A stretch of DNA of 9,029 nt, from positions 1 to 9,029 of the forward strand of contig JAKALF010000028.1 in assembly GCA_021813265.1 (NCBI GenBank), in the 5' to 3' direction. The translations under genes were made by a program, and so were the position numbers. Under the pieces are notes generated by a model, which had not been told where the DNA came from, did not search any database, and saw only the letters and a program-made list of their open reading frames with translations. Below, piece by piece: positions 1-5,836 of this stretch; the stretch's first letter is position 1, and the number at the start of each line of letters is the position of its first letter. The DNA comes from a bacterium (GTDB lineage Bacteria; Patescibacteriota; Minisyncoccia; UBA6257; GWB1-50-10).

Positions 1-960
1 GGGTTTGAACGAGATACCAATGTTATTGTCATCGCCGCGACAAATCGAGCCGACGTATTGGATCCCGCTCTTCTTCGTCCGGGAAGATTTGACAGACGGG
101 TCATTCTTGATATGCCCGACATAAGCGACAGAGAAGCGATTTTAAAGATTCACTCGGAAGGAAAACCTTTAGAAAAACAGGTAAATTTGAAATCAATCGC
201 GGTACGAACCCCGGGATTTTCAGGAGCCGATCTCGCGAATCTTATAAACGAAGCGGCTATTCTCACGGCGAGAGAAAACAGAAAAACCATAACCCAGGAC
301 GATATATTGAATTCCATAGAAAAGGTTCTCTTAGGTCCCGCGAGAAAAAGCAGAGTTATTTCGGAACATGAAAAAAACATAACCGCGTACCACGAGGCGG
401 GGCACGCCTTGGTTTCTGCGGCCTTAAAAGACGCCGATCCCGTTCATAAAGTATCGATTGTAAGTAGAGGATTCGCGGGAGGATACACGTTAAAACTTCC
501 CATGGAAGAGAGAAGGCTTAAAACGCGAGCCCAGTTTCTCTCGGATCTCGCGGTAGCGTTCGGAGGATATGCCGCTGAAAAATTCATGTTCAAGGATATT
601 ACGACGGGATCGTCAAACGATATTCAGCAGGCGACGGACATCGCGCATAGTCTTGTCTCGCAATACGGCATGAGTGAAAAACTCGGCCCTAGAGCGTTTG
701 GAAAAACAAGCGAACTCACGTTCCTCGGAAGAGATATAGCTTCTTCTCGGGACTACTCGGAACATATCGGAAATATTATCGATGAAGAGATCAACTCGCT
801 CATATCAAAAGCTCTTGATACCGCGAAAAACATCATATCAAGACATAAAAAGATTCTTGACGCCATAGCGAAAAAACTTATGGAAAAAGAAACCATAGAG
901 CACGAAGAATTTCACGCGCTTATAAAACAATTCAATCTCAAACCAGTTGCGGTAAAGTAA
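1..960 (+). CDS. ftsH: ATP-dependent zinc metalloprotease FtsH, C-terminal part (5' end outside window)
   Basis: Membrane-anchored AAA+ protease that unfolds and degrades membrane and short-lived cytosolic proteins. The frame is open from base 1 and gives 319 residues; the N-terminal membrane segments and Walker A/B lie upstream of the window. Visible in order: the AAA second region of homology (residues 15-33, TNRADVLDPALLRPGRFDR), the AAA lid helix with GFSGADLANLINEAA (about 72-86), and the M41 peptidase domain with zinc motif HEAGH (H131, E132, H135). The third zinc ligand is probably the Asp of SSND near residue 207, in the conserved GSSNDIQQAT segment. The YGMS and LGP motifs typical of FtsH follow. 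It ends TAA, 36 nt before a tRNA. Length and motif order match normal FtsH, and no frameshift is seen. Identification is very secure; only the start is missing. Confidence 0.97.
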   Translation, partial: GFERDTNVIVIAATNRADVLDPALLRPGRFDRRVILDMPDISDREAILKIHSEGKPLEKQVNLKSIAVRTPGFSGADLANLINEAAILTARENRKTITQDDILNSIEKVLLGPARKSRVISEHEKNITAYHEAGHALVSAALKDADPVHKVSIVSRGFAGGYTLKLPMEERRLKTRAQFLSDLAVAFGGYAAEKFMFKDITTGSSNDIQQATDIAHSLVSQYGMSEKLGPRAFGKTSELTFLGRDIASSRDYSEHIGNIIDEEINSLISKALDTAKNIISRHKKILDAIAKKLMEKETIEHEEFHALIKQFNLKPVAVK

Positions 961-969
961 AACTTGTAC

Positions 970-994
970 TATATTCCTTTATTAAAGGAATATA
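970..994 (+). terminator. AT-rich perfect hairpin between ftsH and the tRNA genes
   Basis: An 11-bp perfect inverted repeat (970-980 with 984-994) with a 3-nt loop lies 9 nt after the ftsH stop and ends 2 nt before tRNA-Ile. There is no T-run after it, so it is a poor intrinsic terminator. It could instead separate the ftsH mRNA from the tRNAs as a processing site, or mark the 5' trailer removed from the tRNA precursor. The structure is seen directly; the role is inference. Confidence 0.45.
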
Positions 995-996
995 TA

Positions 997-1068
997 CGGC
1001 ACGTAGCTCAGTGGTAGAGCAGCGCCCTTATAAGACGCGGGTCGCAGGTCCGATTCCTGCCGTGCCGA
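997..1068 (+). tRNA. tRNA-Ile with anticodon UAU (reads AUA)
   Basis: A full cloverleaf can be drawn. Acceptor stem 997-1003 pairs with 1061-1067 (7 perfect pairs). D stem is 1006-1009 with 1017-1020. Anticodon stem is 1022-1026 with 1034-1038, with loop 1027-1033 (CTTATAA) and anticodon TAT at 1029-1031. T stem is 1044-1048 with 1056-1060, and the discriminator is A1068. CCA is not encoded. Two oddities: a C-A mismatch in the anticodon stem (1025/1035), and a T loop reading TCCGATT, so the nearly universal U55 is a C (1050). Most bacteria read AUA with a lysidine-modified CAU tRNA instead, so a UAU anticodon is notable. Fold and anticodon are secure; whether this copy is fully functional is less sure. 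Confidence 0.88.
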
Positions 1069-1092
1069 CAGAAATTTAAAAATAAAACATAC

Positions 1093-1166
1093 GCGCGCGT
1101 AGCTCAGTTGGTTAGAGCGTTCGGTTTACACCCGAAAGGTCCTTGGTTCAAATCCAAGCGCGCGCA
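1093..1166 (+). tRNA. tRNA-Val with anticodon UAC
   Basis: A canonical cloverleaf. Acceptor stem 1093-1099 (GCGCGCG) pairs with 1159-1165. D stem is 1102-1105 with 1115-1118. Anticodon stem is 1120-1124 with 1132-1136 (perfect), with loop TTTACAC and anticodon TAC at 1127-1129. T stem is 1142-1146 with 1154-1158, with a normal TTCAAAT loop, and the discriminator is A1166. CCA is not encoded. It lies 24 nt after tRNA-Ile on the same strand, so the two are probably co-transcribed. Its 3' end is only 3 nt from the stop codon of the convergent cysteine-repeat gene, and no terminator hairpin is visible between them. Confidence 0.95.
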
Positions 1167-1169
1167 CGT

Positions 1170-2642
1170 TTATCTTCCCATATTCAAAAGAAAGTTCGCG
1201 AATATTTGAAATATACTAAAAACATTTCCTCCTCCTTTATAATCATCGGAAGAGTGATAAGGAGAGGGAAAGGGTTCACCCTGTCTCGGCATATGCCTTT
1301 CAAAATCATCCGACTTTGGTTTAAGTCTCTCAAAATCAGACATAGGGAATTCGCCTCTTCCTTCGCTCGGCATCATATTTCTCATGTTCTCGGGCCTGAA
1401 TTGATCGCTCGGAGGCACACCGTTTTCTGGAGGAGGCATCATGTCCTTTTGCTGTTTTTCCATCATTTCTCTAAAACACTGCCGCATCTTGTCTCCTATA
1501 TCCCGTGACGGCATTATCTCTCCCTTACGCACAGCCTCAAGCGTTCCGCTTCCCAACGCGTTGGTAAGGCACGTCATAACCGAGGGAGGCGCTTCTTCAA
1601 GTGATCTCCTCATTTGCCCCCGTCCTTCTTCCATTTTTTTAAAATCTTCTTTTGACATCATGTTGTTGTCTTTCGAAAACTGGAGGCACGTTTCTTGATT
1701 TTTAAGATCATTACAAAATGTCTGGCATTCATTTCCGACGCATCCCCCAGGACCCTTCCCCCCGGTCTTTTTCGTTATCTCCGCTTGTTCTTTAGTAATG
1801 AAGCCGGCGGCAACCGCAAAATTAGTACATTCATCAACGTGTTCGGGCTCTCCGCAATACTTATCGCACTCGTCTTTTCCTCCGCATTGCGGAGGTTTCG
1901 CTCCTTGTTGAATCGCCCGAATCATCTTTTCTGAATTCTCTGTTTCCTCGGGAGTCATAAATCCCGCCGCTTTGGCAAACGAGACGCATGCCTCTATATG
2001 ACTTGGTTCTTTGCAATAACTTTCACATTCGTCCTTTCCATTGCAAGGAGGCGGAATTACCCCTTTTTGAACGGCTGAAATCATTTTCTTTGAGTCCTCA
2101 AGTTCTTTTCCTTTGAGAAAACCGGCCGCCTCGCCAAAAGCGACACAACTCTCTATATGACTCGGTTCTCCGCAATACTTATTACACTCGTCTTTTCCTC
2201 CGCATTGCGGAGGTTTTATCCCCTTCTTGATGGCGGCCTGTATTTGTTTCGCTTCCTCCAGTCCCCCTGGAGGCGCGATACCCATTTTCTCGGCGAAGGC
2301 GACACACTCATCAATATGATCGATATTTTCGCAATATGATCGGCAAGAATCAGGCGTAGCGCATCCTCCGGGTCCCTTGATGTTTTGGGTTATAAATTTC
2401 CTCGCGGCATTAATATCTTCTTGTGACATCAAGTTATGTTTTTTGGCGAAAGCAAGACACGCGTCCGTATTCACGGGATCGTTACAATATGTTTTACACG
2501 AGTTTTTATCGGCGCAGTTTCCAAGCTCGACAATGGGAAACTGTATATTGGCGCCGGGGTCGCTTTCTGACCTAGTCTCCGCCAATACTTGTGATGCTAC
2601 GGCTATAATGAGAAGAGCGAGGACATAGACATATATTTTCAT
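1170..2642 (-). CDS. Secreted protein with six four-cysteine repeats
   Basis: 490 residues. An N-terminal signal peptide (about 1-21, hydrophobic core 5-16, cleavage after VLA) indicates export. Residues 43-357 hold six tandem repeats of about 48-53 residues, starting near 43, 94, 147, 200, 253 and 301. Each carries C-x5-C-x3-C-x8-C (x4 in the first gap of the sixth), then xxFA-type residues and a charged helical stretch ending in PPQ or GPGG. A separate region at 358-389 is bounded by two cysteines (CLTNAL...MRQCF). Next comes a Met/Pro/charge-rich low-complexity tail (about 390-470) and a short hydrophobic C-terminus (474-487). Even spacing of 24 repeat cysteines in an exported protein suggests disulfide-bonded modules, but metal binding cannot be excluded. 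Its ATG follows the stop of the small upstream membrane gene by 2 nt with no Shine-Dalgarno, so translation is probably coupled. I do not recognise a named family; similar Cys-repeat proteins occur, as I recall, in Patescibacteria. Function is unknown. Confidence 0.9.
   Translation of the reverse strand: MKIYVYVLALLIIAVASQVLAETRSESDPGANIQFPIVELGNCADKNSCKTYCNDPVNTDACLAFAKKHNLMSQEDINAARKFITQNIKGPGGCATPDSCRSYCENIDHIDECVAFAEKMGIAPPGGLEEAKQIQAAIKKGIKPPQCGGKDECNKYCGEPSHIESCVAFGEAAGFLKGKELEDSKKMISAVQKGVIPPPCNGKDECESYCKEPSHIEACVSFAKAAGFMTPEETENSEKMIRAIQQGAKPPQCGGKDECDKYCGEPEHVDECTNFAVAAGFITKEQAEITKKTGGKGPGGCVGNECQTFCNDLKNQETCLQFSKDNNMMSKEDFKKMEEGRGQMRRSLEEAPPSVMTCLTNALGSGTLEAVRKGEIMPSRDIGDKMRQCFREMMEKQQKDMMPPPENGVPPSDQFRPENMRNMMPSEGRGEFPMSDFERLKPKSDDFERHMPRQGEPFPSPYHSSDDYKGGGNVFSIFQIFANFLLNMGR
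1846..1898. repeat. 53-nt near-identical DNA repeat, copy A (pairs with 2164-2216)
   Basis: By eye this 53-nt stretch differs from 2164-2216 at three positions. The offset is exactly 318 nt, or two 53-residue protein repeats. It encodes the cysteine cluster that opens repeat 5. The contained 17-nt inverted repeat at 1879-1895 (8-bp arms around one T) encodes PPQCGG and could form an mRNA hairpin. The high DNA identity compared with neighbouring repeat 4 suggests recent duplication or gene conversion. Confidence 0.8.
2164..2216. repeat. 53-nt near-identical DNA repeat, copy B (pairs with 1846-1898)
   Basis: The second copy encodes the cysteine cluster of repeat 3 and the end of repeat 2. It carries the same 17-nt inverted repeat at 2197-2213. 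The other repeat units of the gene are similar in protein but clearly more diverged in DNA. Confidence 0.8.
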
Positions 2643-2644
2643 AC

Positions 2645-2902
2645 TTATTCAAATGGATTGGTTTTAAGCGACTTTAAGGGATTCGCGTTGTCCGAAGGAT
2701 TTATGTTAGGTTTTTCTCTGAGAGGATTCACGCTTCCAAAAGAAGACACTCCCTGTTCTATATTTTGTTTTACAGCATCCGTTGATGTAGGAGAGGATAT
2801 AAGAGGAGAAGATATACGGTTATTCTGATTGTTAAGATAGAGAAATCCCAAAACCGCAATAAGTATCGCGACAATAAAGGCTATCATATGGTTTCTACTC
2901 AT
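2645..2902 (-). CDS. Small single-pass membrane protein, 85 residues
   Basis: A short basic N-terminus (MSRNH) precedes one hydrophobic segment (about 6-23), followed by a roughly 60-residue polar tail rich in Asn, Ser and Pro. The tail has NPL twice (about 59 and 74) and ends TNPFE. The topology fits a signal anchor with the tail outside the cytoplasm. It is the first gene of a two-gene unit with the cysteine-repeat protein, separated by 2 nt, so the two products are made together and both go to the envelope. An extended -10 element (TGATATACT on the minus strand) lies 16 nt before its ATG, and a weak AAAGA may serve as ribosome site. I recall similar NPF-ending small proteins from Patescibacteria but no assigned function. 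It could be an anchor or partner for the secreted protein; that is inference from the operon only. Confidence 0.82.
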   Translation of the reverse strand: MSRNHMIAFIVAILIAVLGFLYLNNQNNRISSPLISSPTSTDAVKQNIEQGVSSFGSVNPLREKPNINPSDNANPLKSLKTNPFE

Positions 2903-2918
2903 AGAATCTTTACTTGTT

Positions 2919-2927
2919 AGTATATCA
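2919..2927 (-). promoter_or_regulatory. Extended -10 promoter for the small membrane / cysteine-repeat unit
   Basis: On the minus strand this reads TGATATACT, matching the extended -10 form TGnTATAAT at all but one position. No convincing -35 is seen, as expected for extended -10 promoters. Transcription would begin near 2912, leaving an untranslated leader of about 10 nt. Confidence 0.55.
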
Positions 2928-2948
2928 TATTTGGATTAAGGAAAGTTT

Positions 2949-2977
2949 TTGACACTCACTTTTAAACCTCGTATCAT
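2949..2977 (+). promoter_or_regulatory. Sigma-70 type promoter placing the transcription start at the exonuclease ATG
   Basis: A perfect -35 TTGACA (2949-2954) is followed by a 17-nt spacer and -10 TATCAT (2972-2977). The ATG begins at 2985, 7 nt after the -10, which is where transcription normally starts. The mRNA should therefore be leaderless or nearly so. The box positions also argue against an alternative TTG start at 2949, because that codon is part of the -35. Confidence 0.72.
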
Positions 2978-2984
2978 TACTCCC

Positions 2985-3554
2985 ATGCTTGACAAATTGG
3001 TATTTGACATCGAAACAAAAAATACCTTTGCTGACGTCGGAGGAAAAGAAAATATCCTGGATTTGGAGATTTCTCTTGTGGGAGTATATTCGTATCATAA
3101 CGACTCCTATTACGCTTTTAATGAGCATGAGATGGACAAGCTTGAGGAGATGATGAAAAACGCGTATCTCATCATCGGGTTCGCGAGCAAACGATTTGAT
3201 CTTCCTATTCTTAATAAATATTTCAAATTCAATCTTGCGTCCGTTACTCATTTTGATATTTTAGAGGAAGTTGAGAAATCGTTTGGAAGAAGAATCGGTC
3301 TTGGAGTTCTCGCGGAAGCAAACCTCGGAACGGGAAAAACAGCTCACGGTCTTGACGCGATAGATTTCTATCGCAAAGGAGAAATGGAAAAGTTGAAAGA
3401 ATACTGTCTTCAGGACGTAAAAATAACAAAAGAGATATATGATCTCATGAGACGCCAAGGATATTTATGGATTCCTCAAAAAAACACATCCCAAATGAAA
3501 AAGGTTGAATTCAACATTAAAGAAATTGATCCTCCTCCGACATCGCTTCTATGA
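2985..3554 (+). CDS. DEDDy-type 3'-5' exonuclease / RNase H-like domain protein
   Basis: 189 residues from the ATG at 2985. The three exonuclease motifs are present: Exo I FDIET (D8, E10), Exo II IIGFASKRFDLPIL (D72) and Exo III YCLQD (Y140, D144), which makes it the DEDDy subclass. Between them is NLGTGKTAHGLDAIDFYRKG (113-132), typical of the RNase H-like group fused to or found near helicases (YprB-like). The likely role is 3'-5' trimming of DNA or RNA in a metal-dependent reaction; the substrate cannot be read from sequence. An in-frame TTG at 2949 with an upstream AAGGA would add 12 residues, but it coincides with a consensus -35 box, so I prefer the ATG. It heads a plus-strand cluster: its stop overlaps the ATG of the next small gene. 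No helicase domain is attached, so it acts alone or in trans. Confidence 0.85.
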   Translation: MLDKLVFDIETKNTFADVGGKENILDLEISLVGVYSYHNDSYYAFNEHEMDKLEEMMKNAYLIIGFASKRFDLPILNKYFKFNLASVTHFDILEEVEKSFGRRIGLGVLAEANLGTGKTAHGLDAIDFYRKGEMEKLKEYCLQDVKITKEIYDLMRRQGYLWIPQKNTSQMKKVEFNIKEIDPPPTSLL

Positions 3555-3700
3555 GCAAAAAAACACGTAAAATCTTTACCGCCGTTCTCGTCTTCCTTCT
3601 CATCCTCACCTTTATTATGGTATATGTTCCGCTGCTTTTTGTGGGAAAATCAGGAGGACTATATCAAGAACCCCCAGTTACCGCGACAAGCACCAAGTAG
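3551..3700 (+). CDS. 49-residue single-pass membrane peptide
   Basis: A short gene whose ATG overlaps the exonuclease stop as ATGA (3551-3554), the classic arrangement for translational coupling. It runs to TAG at 3698-3700. The product has a basic start (MSKKTRK), one long hydrophobic segment (about 9-32, FTAVLVFLLILTFIMVYVPL), then a polar tail of about 15 residues rich in Pro and Thr. The positive-inside rule places the N-terminus in the cytoplasm. It is followed 21 nt later by glyA. No family is recognised. Evidence that it is real: the stop/start overlap, a coherent membrane segment, and the fact that it fills otherwise empty space. Function is unknown. Confidence 0.7.
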   Translation: MSKKTRKIFTAVLVFLLILTFIMVYVPLLFVGKSGGLYQEPPVTATSTK

Positions 3701-3721
3701 CATTGGATTTTTATTTCACCC

Positions 3722-4885
3722 ATGAAAGACGGGAATGTTAAGAAGCTAATAGCAAAAGAGAAAAAGAGACAGGAAGATTCGATAAATCTCATCGCCTCAG
3801 AAAACATCGTGTCAAAGGACGTGCTAGAAGCTTTGGGAAGCGTGTTTACCAACAAATACGCGGAAGGATATCCGAGGAAGAGATACTATGGTGGAAACGC
3901 AATAATTGATGAACTTGAAGAACTCGCGATATCAAGGGCGCTCAACCTATTTCACCTTTCTCCCGAAACATGGAATGTCAACGTGCAACCCTATTCGGGA
4001 TCCCCCGCGAATCTCGCGGTTTTACACGCCCTTATCCCGCTAGGAAAAAAAGTCATGGCGATGGACCTCGCGATGGGCGGCCACCTCTCGCATGGATCAA
4101 GAGTGAGCGTCACGGGAACGTTATGGAAACAGGTTCCCTATGGAGTTGATAAAAAAACGGGACGCGTGGATTATAACAATCTTTTCAAGATAGCAAAAAA
4201 AGAAAGACCGAGTGTTATAATCGCGGGAGGAAGTTCGTATGCTAGAATTATTGATTTCAAAAAATTCAGAAAGGTGGCGGATAGCGTGGGAGCGATTCTC
4301 ATAGTTGATATGTCCCACGTTTCGGGACTGGTCGCGGGAGGCGTGTATCCTACGCCTTTCCCGTACGCTGATGTCGTTATGACAACAACGCATAAAACAT
4401 TGCGGGGACCGAGAGGAGCCATAGTCTTTTCCAAAAAAGAATTAAGCGAGAAAATAAACAAAGTCGTTTTCCCCGGAATCCAGGGAGGACCGCACGAAAA
4501 TCAGATTGCTGCCATAGCTGTCGCCCTTTTTGAAGCAAGCAAGCCGAGTTTCAAGTTATACGCGAGACGGGTAGTAAAAAACGCGAAGGTTCTATCGGAA
4601 GAGTTAAAAAAATTAGGATGGGAGATTGTCTCGGGAGGCACCGATACTCATCTCTTTCTTCTTGACACCTACGCGCGAGGTATAAGCGGAAAGAAAGCCG
4701 CGGACGCGCTTGAGAAAAAAGGAATTGTCGTAAATAAAAATCTCATTCCATATGACACCCGTTCTCCCCTCGATCCCTCGGGTATCCGTATCGGAACGGC
4801 CGCCGTTACAACAAAAGGAATGAGAGAAAAAGATATGAAACGTATCGCGAAGAATATAGATTTGGTTCTAAAAGAATTATCTTGA
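3722..4885 (+). CDS. glyA: Serine hydroxymethyltransferase
   Basis: A cytosolic PLP enzyme that interconverts serine and glycine with transfer of a one-carbon unit to tetrahydrofolate. The 387 residues make it somewhat shorter than the usual 410-430. Family marks: INLIASEN (21-28), YAEGYPRKRYYGG (46-58), QPYSGSPANLAV (89-100), GGHLSHG (119-125), DMSHVSGLVAGG with D196 and H199, the PLP-lysine motif TTTHKTLRGPRG with K225, FPGIQGGPHE (250-259), and SGIRIGTAA with R356 for the substrate carboxylate. The start is the ATG at 3722; the next conserved block begins about 20 residues in, so little is missing at the N-terminus. No Shine-Dalgarno precedes it, and it sits 21 nt after the small membrane gene, so it may be read by coupling or from its own weak promoter. 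folD, the next pathway step, follows 156 nt downstream. Confidence 0.97.
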   Translation: MKDGNVKKLIAKEKKRQEDSINLIASENIVSKDVLEALGSVFTNKYAEGYPRKRYYGGNAIIDELEELAISRALNLFHLSPETWNVNVQPYSGSPANLAVLHALIPLGKKVMAMDLAMGGHLSHGSRVSVTGTLWKQVPYGVDKKTGRVDYNNLFKIAKKERPSVIIAGGSSYARIIDFKKFRKVADSVGAILIVDMSHVSGLVAGGVYPTPFPYADVVMTTTHKTLRGPRGAIVFSKKELSEKINKVVFPGIQGGPHENQIAAIAVALFEASKPSFKLYARRVVKNAKVLSEELKKLGWEIVSGGTDTHLFLLDTYARGISGKKAADALEKKGIVVNKNLIPYDTRSPLDPSGIRIGTAAVTTKGMREKDMKRIAKNIDLVLKELS

Positions 4886-4935
4886 CGACATTCTCTCCCA
4901 TGCTATTCCCAAAACCGGGTGATGGGTAATGATGT

Positions 4936-4950
4936 AATGAAAAAATCATT
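4936..4950 (+). terminator. Weak hairpin after glyA
   Basis: Five pairs (AATGA/TCATT) enclose a loop of five A residues, followed by TTACT. The stem is short and AT-rich and the T-run is poor, so this is only a possible glyA terminator. The remainder of the glyA-folD gap (4886-5041) shows no gene; its distal end holds the folD promoter. Confidence 0.2.
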
Positions 4951-5004
4951 TTACTAATATCGCAAACCAGATAGCGGCCATGGTATTTCAGCGAAACTTT
5001 TTAT

Positions 5005-5034
5005 TTGTCTTTTTATGGTCGTGGAATGTAAGAT
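5005..5034 (+). promoter_or_regulatory. Candidate folD promoter with leaderless geometry
   Basis: -35-like TTGTCT (5005-5010), an 18-nt spacer and -10-like TAAGAT (5029-5034). Each box matches consensus at four of six positions. The -10 ends 7 nt before the folD ATG, the same distance as at the exonuclease promoter, and no Shine-Dalgarno is present. The spacing match is the main support. Confidence 0.4.
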
Positions 5035-5041
5035 ATAGAGA

Positions 5042-5836
5042 ATGATTGTAGACGGAAAAAAAATCGCGGAAGAAATAATGGAGAACCTTAAGAAAAGGGA
5101 AAAACCAAAAAGATTTCTCGCCGCTTTCTTGGTTGGAGAAGATCCCGCTTCCTTAAAATTTATACATCAAAAGAAAAAAATCGCCAGAGAGCTTAATATT
5201 GATTTTCGAGTATACGCGTTTCCCGAAAATATAAAACAAGATGGTCTGAGAAAAAAAATTGTAAAAGTAGGGAAACACAAAACATGCGGCGGTATGATTG
5301 TTCAGCTTCCGCTCCCCGATCATATTAATAGACATTATGTGTTAAACGCGATTCCAAGAGAAAAGGACCTCGATGTTTTGGGAGAACGCGCCCTGGGCGC
5401 TTTCTATACAAATCGAAATTCCATCTCACCCCCATCGGTTGAAGTAGTTAAAGAAATAATGAAAAGAAAGGAATTAGATTTGAAAAAGAACGTTATCACT
5501 GTCCTGGGTTTAGGTTTTCTCATCGGAAAACCCATCGCCGCGTGGCTTTCGGGGCAGTGTCCGAACCTTATCCTCCTTGATAAAGGAGGAGATATGGGTC
5601 TTTTAAAAAAGGCGGACATAGTTATATGCGGAACAGGGAGCCCGAGAATCATTCAATCCCGCGTGTTAAAAGAAAAAGCTTTTGTAATTGATTTCGGGTA
5701 TTCATTAGAAAAAGGAAACATTGTTGGAGATTTTGATCCAGAAAATTCGGAAGTTGATTATACCCCGACGCCCGGAGGAACGGGGCCTGTTCTTGTGGCA
5801 AAGCTTTTTGAGAACTTTTTTATTTTGAACGGATAA
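5042..5836 (+). CDS. folD: Divergent FolD (methylene-tetrahydrofolate dehydrogenase/cyclohydrolase)
   Basis: 264 residues, shorter than the usual 280-300. FolD oxidises 5,10-methylene-THF and hydrolyses the product to 10-formyl-THF. Seen: VGEDPASLKFIHQKKK (31-46), with the catalytic Lys at K44 but Phe (F40) where the family has Tyr; MIVQLPLP (85-92); KDLD (108-111); GLGFLIGKP (156-164) in place of the NADP loop G-R-S-x-x-V-GKP; NLILLDKGG (175-183), where FolD normally has a His-Ser motif; and the conserved PGGTGP (244-249). The folate-side PCTP motif is also altered (SPPS near 129-132). Loss of the Arg-Ser pair and an Asp (D180) at the end of the second Rossmann strand point to NAD rather than NADP. 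Fold and family are secure; bifunctionality and cofactor are open. It lies downstream of glyA on the same strand, so the pair form a one-carbon module. Confidence 0.9.
   Translation: MIVDGKKIAEEIMENLKKREKPKRFLAAFLVGEDPASLKFIHQKKKIARELNIDFRVYAFPENIKQDGLRKKIVKVGKHKTCGGMIVQLPLPDHINRHYVLNAIPREKDLDVLGERALGAFYTNRNSISPPSVEVVKEIMKRKELDLKKNVITVLGLGFLIGKPIAAWLSGQCPNLILLDKGGDMGLLKKADIVICGTGSPRIIQSRVLKEKAFVIDFGYSLEKGNIVGDFDPENSEVDYTPTPGGTGPVLVAKLFENFFILNG

Noticed and set aside
1143..1508. 121-residue plus-strand open frame, and similar plus-strand frames through 2628
   Set aside because: They lie opposite the cysteine-repeat gene, begin inside tRNA-Val and have no ribosome site or coherent domain; they are shadows of the repeat coding sequence.
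2949..2984. TTG start extending the exonuclease by 12 residues, with AAGGA upstream at 2938-2942
   Set aside because: The TTG is part of a perfect -35 hexamer whose -10 lies at 2972-2977, and the added residues precede the normal family start; the ATG at 2985 fits better, though not beyond doubt.
4886..5041. Possible riboswitch or small RNA between glyA and folD
   Set aside because: Only a short AT-rich hairpin is present; no conserved glycine or folate riboswitch pattern was recognised.
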